Below, piece after piece: positions 1 to 7,352 of a DNA stretch of 33,560 bases. The stretch comes from Bisporella sp. PMI_857 (taxonomy: Eukaryota; Ascomycota; Leotiomycetes; Helotiales; Helotiaceae), in assembly GCA_021307315.1 (NCBI GenBank), contig JAJSPD010000176.1:1-33560 (forward strand), written 5' to 3'. Both the position numbers and the translations under genes were made by a program. Every line of letters begins with the position of its first letter. Position 1 is the stretch's first letter. Under the pieces are notes generated by a model. That model searched no databases and was not told where the DNA came from. It worked only from the letters and a program-made list of their open reading frames with translations.

Positions 1-528
1 TCATGCGAAAGATCAATGTTCAACCCTGTGCACCTGTGAGCTAATTTGGATCTAGGCAACTCCTTACACGACCTACCTAACAATAGTTCATCCCATGCCT
101 CATCTACTTGTGAAGAAGGCGGTCCAGTATATCTGTTCTCGTCTTGGTTTGTGAAGAATCCAGCTTCACCGTTGAGCTCAATTCCTCCAGAGAACGTCTT
201 TTGGATCAAATTGATTTCACTCTTCACCGAGTCTAGAGAATGTCAGCTTTGGTTATGACATCAACCCGTGCAGTGCTCTTCTATGCTTACTTAGGTCCGA
301 TGCGAATCCGTTCTCGTATGATGATTGTGCAACATGATTTGTACCAAACCAAGAAGAAGCTAGCAAAATAACATTAAGCAATATTGAAAGGGAGAGAAGA
401 GCATAAACAAATCGTGGAAGCTTGCTCGTTGACTGAGTCGATACTATGCTCGTGTTTAGGAGGCTCTCTTTCTGTTCATATTCATTTTCATCTGTGCTCA
501 TTTCGTTGGCGTGGGGAATTCCAGACAT
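1..528 (-). CDS. UstYa-family (DUF3328) membrane protein, 3' end outside window
   Basis: UstYa/DUF3328 proteins are single-pass membrane enzymes that carry out oxidative tailoring (for example cyclisation) in fungal RiPP pathways. The model is complement(<1..25, 77..232, 291..528). Exon 1 starts at ATG 528 and encodes a polar N-terminus, a transmembrane segment (about residues 39-60, FVYALLSLSILLNVILLASS) and the family hallmark ENGFASDL. A 58-nt intron (GTAAGC donor, CTGAC branch, CTAG acceptor) leads to an exon with TFSGGIEL and YTGPPSSQVDEAWDELL, the conserved YxGPPSxxVDxAW block. A 51-nt intron then restores frame into GLNIDLSH. The C-terminal HxxHC motifs would lie left of the window, so activity cannot be judged. 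It diverges from the UstYa-like gene at 1025 across a 496-bp intergenic region. Confidence 0.85.
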
Positions 529-818
529 GATCTTTCAAAGGTAGAGATGACTACGTAGAATTTGTTTCTTCAGGAATACTGGATAGCCTGTGGAAGAAGT
601 TCAAACAAGCACCCACACAAAAGGCGGTGTTCATGAGCTTTGTTTGAATTAGAATTAACTTTAGTGAACCTTAGTCATATCATTTCATAATTTACAGAAT
701 TCTTAGCATCACCCTGCGCTGATTCGATTTACCCTTCGCCAGTTGTCACCCGCCTTGGTCTTGAATAGGACAACCAATAACAATTAATTATGTGTAAATG
801 AACTTGAATTAGTGGCAT

Positions 819-850
819 GTATATGCCGGGGACTCGCATGTCATGCGAGT
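819..850. promoter_or_regulatory. Divergent promoter elements: GC-rich motif plus 19-bp palindrome
   Basis: The 496-bp gap between the two divergent UstYa-type genes holds TATATGCCGGGG (820-831), immediately followed by a perfect palindrome, ACTCGCATG-T-CATGCGAGT (832-850). A near-identical TACATGCCGGGG occurs at 5412-5423 in the promoter of the microexon precursor gene. Placement suggests binding sites for a shared regulator; no known factor is assigned. Confidence 0.35.
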
Positions 851-1024
851 AGATTACAAATTACATCTTTCTTCAACCTGGCTTAAGCTAGGCTTTATCT
901 GTTAGCTCGATATTCATAGAGGCAGGCGTGATTCAGAGCTGAACAAGACTCTGAATCTCTCCCATCAAGTTCCAATTGCTGCTTGTCATCCCTTTATGTT
1001 TTGGGGTTGTATGTCAAATCCAAG

Positions 1025-1738
1025 ATGAAATACGATAAAATTGAGACGATAGAAGACCACGAGCTTCATGAAGAAGTCAACGAAGGTTTCCTTCATTGTG
1101 AAGAAACTTCGTCACCACCCACAACGCAGCTTTCTCGCCCCTTGTTATGGTTCCTTGCCGCTGAACATGCTTTAATTGCTTTCGTTTTCATCATCTCCTG
1201 GAACACATTCGTTCCTCCATCTACAAATCTACAATATCAAGTTCTTACGGCCGACAATAAGTCATATCCCTCGGGTCAACTTTCCTGGTCGCAAAACTTC
1301 GAGGCATTGCCTTGCGGGAAAACCCCCGAGGAAGCGAAAGCACGAGGGTGCCGCTTTGATATGCTCGCAACCGCATGGCTACCACCAAGGTGTATTGATT
1401 ATGAGCTCGTGGATGAATTCATGGAATTGGGCCATTGGCAATTTTATACGGAGATGCATGGGACGACGAAGCATAGCTCGTATGAGCCAGAGCTTCTAGG
1501 ATCCATTTCAGAACCCAGGTCAATATGGACTTCGAGAAGCTGGCACCTCATTCACTGCCTTTATATGTGGAAAAAGATTGGTCGTGCCTTGGTGAAGGGC
1601 ACGCACGTGGATTCTGAAACGGTCTCGGAGCCTCACACGACGCACTGTTTGAAATCTATAGAAGAGGTAGTGTTTGGGACGCATCGTGATCCAAATGAGA
1701 TAGATGATTTCCTGGAAATCATTTATCCACCATGTTGA
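1025..1738 (+). CDS. UstYa-like HxxHC membrane protein, 237 aa
   Basis: The ATG at 1025 is the first methionine of the frame; upstream codons to 983 are open but lack an ATG. The protein has an acidic cytosolic N-terminus, one membrane span (about residues 39-58), then a conserved domain with CGKTPEEAKARGCRFD (97-111), a WLPxRC stretch (118-123) and two histidine motifs, HLIHC (174-178) and HTTHC (204-208). Paired HxxHC motifs behind one N-terminal helix are the signature of UstYa-type proteins, proposed metal-dependent oxidases of ribosomal peptides such as ustiloxin. The CG-x-SxxEAxxxGCxFD block marks the divergent subfamily often annotated as hypothetical. No intron. It lies head-to-head with the canonical UstYa gene at 528 and upstream of a prolyl hydroxylase. 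The family call is firm; the substrate is inferred from context. Confidence 0.75.
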   Translation: MKYDKIETIEDHELHEEVNEGFLHCEETSSPPTTQLSRPLLWFLAAEHALIAFVFIISWNTFVPPSTNLQYQVLTADNKSYPSGQLSWSQNFEALPCGKTPEEAKARGCRFDMLATAWLPPRCIDYELVDEFMELGHWQFYTEMHGTTKHSSYEPELLGSISEPRSIWTSRSWHLIHCLYMWKKIGRALVKGTHVDSETVSEPHTTHCLKSIEEVVFGTHRDPNEIDDFLEIIYPPC

Positions 1739-3023
1739 GCGTTCATGATGGCGGGAGAATGTCTGTTGAGCTCTTTGGCGTACCTAGAAATCGTTCACTC
1801 CTGGGGAATATGTCGTATTAAGTGAGCTTTTATTTGTATTTGCAATTAATGAATGCCTATTTATTATCAAAAGCTCTAGCAGATGCCCAATAGTGATCGT
1901 GTATCGCTAGTAGCGGGGAATCCCTTCACCAGTGTCTCCATTATGAGAAGCTGAGAGCGAAGTTCTAAATCTAGTATATTTGATATTCAAAGTTAAATTT
2001 ACCACGAGCATTACTAGAGTCCAACGATACACGATTTCGAGCCAATTCTGCAACGCATCGATCTTGATTGCTCTATATTGACAGTGTGTAACCTCAGACG
2101 CCTAGCAAGAATCTTCTTGCCTTGGCTATAAATAGCCAAGGCTCTCATATTACTCAAGTGCTATATCCAGATTGAGCTACTAGCTTGACTTACTTCATCA
2201 CGCACCGGTACATTCTATAGTATCCTAGTGACCGATAGCCCGTACATTAACTAGTATTCTAGCATGTATGGATATGCTTTTGTAGCTGGTCAAGCAAAGA
2301 CAGAAGACGTATGCACAGGGGAAAAAACTGTCCACCCGCAAAATTGTTCTTTGATTGAGTGCAGCGTGTTTGTTGGTACTCAATGTAATAATGTAAGGAT
2401 TAATTCTCACTAATAGACTGGCAGTCTGACTTGAACTAGGTTACCAAGAAGCAGTAGATTGAAAATGATGGTCATCGCTATGTCGCGTGTTCTCTACATA
2501 TGCATACTATGTGTTGGTGGAAGGCCTGAGGTTGCATCGGCTACATACCGACCTCATTGGTGCCAGAAAATTTGGTTCGTGTTGGGCCGACTAAGTACCT
2601 GCTTTTTAATTTGTATTCTCAACATAAAACGAGACTGTAGTACGTATGGTACCGTAGGAAGTATAAGAATACCAAATATAGTAAAGATCCGCGAATATGT
2701 GGATCTTCGTGCCAACTTGCAAAGTGGTCTGCTTGGCTTCTGTCTATATCCTTGCATTGATCATATGTACGAGAAATGCTACCGGCTCTGCCTCCGATTT
2801 GTTGGACTGGGTGGCAAGTTAGGAGCACAGGACGTGGACGAGAACTGACCCTAACACAGTAATTAGTACCTGAAGTCCATCGGAAATCACAACAATGAAT
2901 ACAATCTATTGTCTGCCAGCAGAGTTTTGTAAACACTATAGGGACTCCTATCATTGACTTTGAATGGTCTTTAATCCTTCTCGAGTTTTCTCTTCAGTCT
3001 TCCTGCTACCACCCCTCAAAGCT
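1739..3023. other. Intergenic region without a convincing gene
   Basis: Short open frames occur (for example 2459-2848 on plus) but show no family motif, no splice-supported extension and opposing open frames on the other strand. The region holds one notable hairpin (2119-2142) and presumably the promoter of the gene at 3024. Confidence 0.5.
2119..2142. repeat. Perfect inverted repeat around a TATA-like core
   Basis: GCCTTGGCTA (2119-2128), loop TAAA, TAGCCAAGGC (2133-2142): a 10-bp perfect stem whose centre reads CTATAAATAG, a canonical TATA box. No ORF of quality starts just downstream, so the role is open. Confidence 0.5.
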
Positions 3024-4013
3024 ATGAACATCATGGTGCGTCGTTGCGATTCATTTCAAGAATTCCTGCTGCTTGCTACTCGTTCGCTAACTTTTCTGCT
3101 GGACTCGTAGGACACACGCCTCAAGTGGGCCATTATACTTGTGCCTCTGGCTGCAGTATTGTATAACATCTTAAACATTGGAGAATACGTCTTTAGCATC
3201 GCTGAAAAATATGGCTTATGGGATTCAACTGTCTTGAAGAATGTGCCTGGAAATGTGCCGTTTCAATGCCAGCTTCAACCATATACAATCGAGATTCTCT
3301 CTATCGACGCCTTCATTGTGTACATCAATAATTTTCTCTCAGATGCAGAGATAGACTACCTTTTGGAATGGAGGTGAGATACTCAATAATCTAATGATAG
3401 CCCGGACCAAGTGACTAACATTCTATCATGAAGTGGTAACCGCTTCAACACTGCCTTAACACTTAATGAAGATGGAAAATTGGTCCCCGACCCCAACACA
3501 GCCACATTGGCTGTCACTCTTCTAAGAAGTGACGTGGTTAGTGAGTGTCTCACAAAGCGGATGAAGTCGTTCCTCGGTAATGTTCAGCATATCGACACGG
3601 AGCCAATTCGCATCGTCAAGTACAAAGGAGGAGACAAGATCCCTCTTCATACTGATTGGGTTCCACAGACCAGGAACAAAACATGGAATCCAGCTATGCC
3701 ACACAGACCAAATAATCGGCTTGGAAGTATCTTCGCTTATCTCGAAGATGACTGTGATGGCGGCGAGACTTACTTTCCTAATGTTCAGGGTGTTTCTGAG
3801 GACGCTGATGGGGAAAAGTTCAGTACAACTGAGAGTGGATTTGGATTACTTGTTAAGCCCCGTCGAGGCAATGCTGTTTTCTGGAATAATTTGCACAGCA
3901 ACGGATCTGGTGACTCTCGAACCGCCCATGCTGGCATGCCAGTTAGAAGGGGAACGAAAATTGGAATCAACATTTGGAGCCATTATTTTTTTGATGCTCC
4001 TATGATTGGTTAA
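3024..4013 (+). CDS. Membrane-anchored prolyl 4-hydroxylase-like 2OG-Fe(II) dioxygenase, 284 aa
   Basis: The model is join(3024..3035, 3111..3373, 3434..4013). A 4-codon first exon (M-N-I-M) splices over a 75-nt intron into DTRLKWAIILVPLAAVLYN, giving an N-terminal signal anchor; the second intron is 60 nt. Joined exons keep one frame of 285 codons. The catalytic domain shows the P4H-alpha arrangement: H164-x-D166 in PLHTDWV, a GGETYFPN strand, distal H257 in HAGMPV and the 2-oxoglutarate-binding K267 in GTKIGINIW. This family hydroxylates proline (or other residues) of peptides using Fe(II), O2 and 2-oxoglutarate, usually in the secretory pathway, which fits the signal anchor. The short catalytic domain without a peptide-binding domain is common in fungi. 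It lies 1.5 kb upstream of the Pro-rich microexon precursor, a plausible substrate. Confidence 0.85.
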
Positions 4014-5432
4014 GCATAGCTTTAGGCAGTCACATAGAATATATGAGTGAGCATGTTAAGCAGAATTAGTTACAATATTGTGTTTGTGCTCAAGACTGTC
4101 AGTTCTTTTAGCCGCAATTCCATTGTCAGTGGTTTCACGAATCCTCCACTTCCTAAAGCCACTGATATTAGCTGTAAAATAAACGTGATGCCGTAGATTT
4201 AATAGGTTCTTCGGAATGATCTTGCTGAATCCGAATCTACAACTTCCTTCCATAATGGTAATGGTAAGTCACAGCTCGCCATCGTCGATGTATGACCAGC
4301 CGTTTGGAAATTCTCTTTGGTAGCCACTCGGATCATGAGTATCCTGATATCATTTGTGTATGGAGGGGGCAAGGTGGGATTGAGGTATATGCACGAACAA
4401 AATGTTACAAGGCGATTGCGTGGTTGGGGTGCACCAGAACGAAAGCGTGGTAGCTCGTTTGGCAAGACATCCCGGAGAGACAGCGATGATCTGCAAAGTT
4501 CAGTTTTTGCCTTCCACGCAGGAGTAGTAATTGTAACAGTAGCATTTGAGAAGCCTAGGCTTCTTTTAACATGCAATGTATCTAGGGGTAATACGCTAGT
4601 CGAAAACATGGGGACAAAATCAAAACAACGTTGCCACCAATTTGAAGGTACTAACCATGCATACTAAGCTACAAGTGAGTATTTGACGCTACTGCAACTG
4701 ACTTTAAACGTAAGAGAATCTGCACGACCCAACGCACGCATTAATGCATCTCATTGAAGAAAATTCATACCCCTCGGTTTGAATTTGCGCGGGACATGTA
4801 CATTGGACTGGTGGGCAAATGACCTTCTATTCTTTGGAGAGTGGGGGAACATAGGCAAATCCCCGGTGAATACATAGAGACAAAATTCACTCAGGATTTT
4901 GGCGCTTGCCATTAGAAGTTGTTGCTTGTTGACCTGCCTCAACTCTCATACTGCAAATATAGCCTAAACTACCCTCTACAGAAAGCAATGGCGGCCTTGC
5001 CTTAGGCAACGGAACTTTGTTGTATTTAGAGTTATAGCGTCACGTTGCAGCTCATCCAAGAGAACTTTTCTTTTGGCCAATGAGCCCAGGTAGTTCGAGA
5101 TTTGTTGGTTCATGCATGCTTCCCTTTGCCTGCTTTGTCACATAGCCCCAACCGTACTATTAGTAAAGGAAAGAGCATATACTGGCGGTGAGCTTTCAAT
5201 ATCAGCATGGATATTTTGAGGCAAGGAGTGCTATCGTAAAGGCATTCGAAGGGTTATCGCCACAATGCTCATTTATCACAGGGATAAGTGCACCCATGCT
5301 CCATGCTCCATGCTTCTTTGGAGTCTTTGCCTCATGATTAGTAGGGAATGCTTGGTGGATATGGGTGATCTGCTTAATCAAGAAGGAAGTTGAAATTGGA
5401 GAGGCGAAATATACATGCCGGGGCAATTTACT
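4014..5432. other. Intergenic region, no convincing gene
   Basis: Open frames such as 4199-4609 (minus) and 4317-4667 (plus) overlap antisense, lack motifs and have no splice support. A short tandem repeat of CCATGCT lies near 5294-5311. The right end is probably promoter DNA for the gene at 5561. Confidence 0.45.
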
Positions 5433-5469
5433 CCGAATTCGGGTCTTGCGGAAAGGGAGAAGTATAAAT
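5412..5469 (+). promoter_or_regulatory. Promoter of the microexon precursor gene
   Basis: Three elements are visible upstream of ATG 5561: TACATGCCGGGG (5412-5423), shared with the UstYa divergent promoter; CCGAATTCGG (5433-5442), a perfect palindrome of the CCG-N4-CGG form bound by many Zn2Cys6 regulators; and TATAAAT (5463-5469). A pyrimidine-rich stretch and an A-rich leader (about 5530-5555) precede the ATG, as in strongly expressed fungal secreted-protein genes. Confidence 0.5.
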
Positions 5470-5560
5470 TCCAGTCATTTTGCTATTACTTATTCCAATC
5501 CTCACATCTTACAACCCTCAAGCATCATTCTAAAAAATCAAGAACAATAACTCCTCAATC

Positions 5561-6632
5561 ATGAAGTTCCAACTCTTCTTCGTTTCTCTCTTCGCCGTTA
5601 TGGTTGCTGCTGCTATGGAAAAAGTTCCAGTCCGTATTGATACTAGAGTACGTTGCACTTAGCTTTCAACGATATTGATGCTGACTTTTTAGAACGTAAG
5701 GAATCTTAATCTCTAGTCATGAATGCTGTCTGGAAATAGTTCTCTGACATGAAATTATGGATTAGCCTGTAAGTTGTCTCCTGAGATATATCTCCCTACC
5801 TTCTGAATAACAGGTGCTGACATATTATATCTGGTAAAGCAAGTAAGAAATTCTCTCTTCCTACTGAAAATAACTTACTGTAGCCGCTAAAATCATGTGT
5901 AGGGTGTGAGTAGATCCGAAGCTTGAGATGAGATAGCTATCAACTCTAGGTGCTAATGTGGTTGGCGCAATCTAGCCTGTGAGTATACGTTGATTATAAT
6001 ATGGTTATATTCGGAGACAACTGCTAACATAACTTACAAAGGGTGTAAGTTTTACCTTATCAGTATTTGCAAAAGTTACTAAACACATTTGTTGACTTGA
6101 TGGCTCTTATGCAGGCTGTAAGTAGTCTCATCCTCGCAATGAAGTGCTAGCAAGTATATTTACTAATGTTGATATTGCTCCAGCCCGTAAGTAAATCCCA
6201 ATGGTCTAAGTCATTGCTACTGAACAAAGTTGCTAATGTTATGAGCATGATCTAGCCTGTAAGTGTCGCCCGATTCAACATTTACCCCCTCCCCCCCCCC
6301 CCTCCCAACAAAATGAAAACCTGATTGTTAATATTGTGATTTAGCCTGTGAGTACTCCTTAGCTGCAGATCTAAATAGCTGCTACCTACAGACGCTGATG
6401 TAACGATTGTGGTTTAGAGCGTAAGCCTTCACCACATATTGATTATACAAACTTACTAACATGAAGTCACTCAGCCCGTAAGTAGTGTACCCTGCAATTA
6501 ACTTAACTTCAAGCTTTGCTACTAGATATGTTGTTGATATTGGCACGGTTAGAACGTAAGTCCTTTCTCCTTATAAAACGAAGCTACTATTATGTTCAAA
6601 TCTTAATTTTGATATAGGAGGTCGAGTCTTAG
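5561..6632 (+). CDS. Secreted Pro-rich peptide precursor assembled from thirteen 3-nt microexons
   Basis: Exon 1 (5561-5647, 29 codons) encodes a signal peptide, MKFQLFFVSLFAVMVAAA, then MEKVPVRIDTR, and ends at GTACGT. Thirteen exons of exactly 3 nt follow, each in the form AG|NNN|GTRAG: AAC 5693, CCT 5766, CAA 5840, GGT 5903, CCT 5976, GGT 6042, GCT 6115, CCC 6184, CCT 6256, CCT 6345, AGC 6418, CCC 6475, AAC 6553 (first bases). The last exon, 6618-6632, codes EVES and TAG. All introns are phase 0, so the frame never breaks. Intron lengths are 45, 70, 71, 60, 70, 63, 70, 66, 69, 86, 70, 54, 75 and 62 nt; most have a CTRAY branch motif 8-30 nt before the acceptor, weaker in introns 4, 7, 13 and 14. 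The product is 46 aa with core NPQGPGAPPPSPN. This is read from splice signals only. The neighbours (two prolyl hydroxylases, two UstYa-type proteins, a proline-directed peptidase) suggest a RiPP-like precursor. No known family is recognised. Confidence 0.85.
6285..6305 (+). repeat. Poly-C tract in intron 10 of the precursor gene
   Basis: A tract of C residues interrupted by single T bases, including a run of 12, lies in the 86-nt intron before the tenth microexon and explains why that intron is the longest. It is likely length-variable between isolates. Confidence 0.7.
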
Positions 6633-7352
6633 ACCTGTTATCTATTTTAGTTGACGGATGTGGTACAATGGATCTCGTAATTATGAATGGTGGAGTAGGA
6701 TGACCTTGGCTAGGTTTTGTATCCCACGGTGGTTTTCCCTAGCCCTAGTGTAAATGCAGAGGTCAATATAAAACGAAAACTTACAAGGCATTAGCACCGT
6801 CTTTCTCAAGTGATAAGCATTCTCTATGGTGTTAACTTGTCTGAGCATGTAAAAGAGAGACTTTCCCTATCGCTTGAATTGGCCCCTCACAAGCCAGTGT
6901 CATAAATTCTATCCAGATCGCTATATTGGCTTCACGTACTCAAGTGAGGTGCCAGCAAGACGCCAGTTTACAATTTACGACACGACCAACTTCATTATTA
7001 AGGTGTTATAGGTCTTCTAAACCCACCATTGAAGATGCCGAATATTAGAGAGTCAATTACTGTAATGGTTTCTCCTCCAAGTCAACAGAGATAGCATTTA
7101 GATACAGCACTCAGATAGCTTCGCGTAGCGAAGAGCCTCTCAATTTAGACACTTTGATATCATAAATGAGAATCGTGATTACTGAGTCTCTATAACTACC
7201 TAGTTCACAGTGGTGGAAGATAGAGTCAGAGAATGACTATTTCGATCTGCTGAGTGCTTATTACAACAGCAGTGGAAAAATAAATTTCTTGAATTTTCTT
7301 TTCTTATTTTAGTATAATAGCATCAAATCTACAACCTTCCCACATGTTGTAT
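6633..7352. other. 3' flank of precursor gene, no gene seen
   Basis: About 720 bp between two convergent genes; it should contain both 3' UTRs. No coding signal, tRNA or repeat was found. Confidence 0.5.

Noticed and set aside
46..258. 70-aa plus-strand frame at the left edge
   Set aside because: It is antisense to exons 1-2 of the spliced UstYa gene on the minus strand, which carries family motifs.
2459..2848. 129-aa plus frame with hydrophobic start
   Set aside because: No motif, opposing long frames on minus over the same DNA, no promoter or splice support.
4199..4609. 136-aa minus frame and overlapping 116-aa plus frame
   Set aside because: Mutually antisense, compositionally random, no family resemblance.
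5814..5833. Alternative 20-nt exon after the CAG at 5811-5813
   Set aside because: It would break the frame and its start contains the CTGAC branch point that best serves the acceptor before CAA at 5840.
5881..5886. CCG after TAG at 5881-5883 as an extra microexon
   Set aside because: It is not followed by a GT donor; the next bases form the presumed branch region for the GGT exon at 5903.
5693..6555. CRISPR-like or simple tandem repeat explanation for the regularly spaced CCTGTAAGT motifs
   Set aside because: Repeated units are only the splice sites with one codon between; spacers and repeats do not have CRISPR form, and the organism is a eukaryote.
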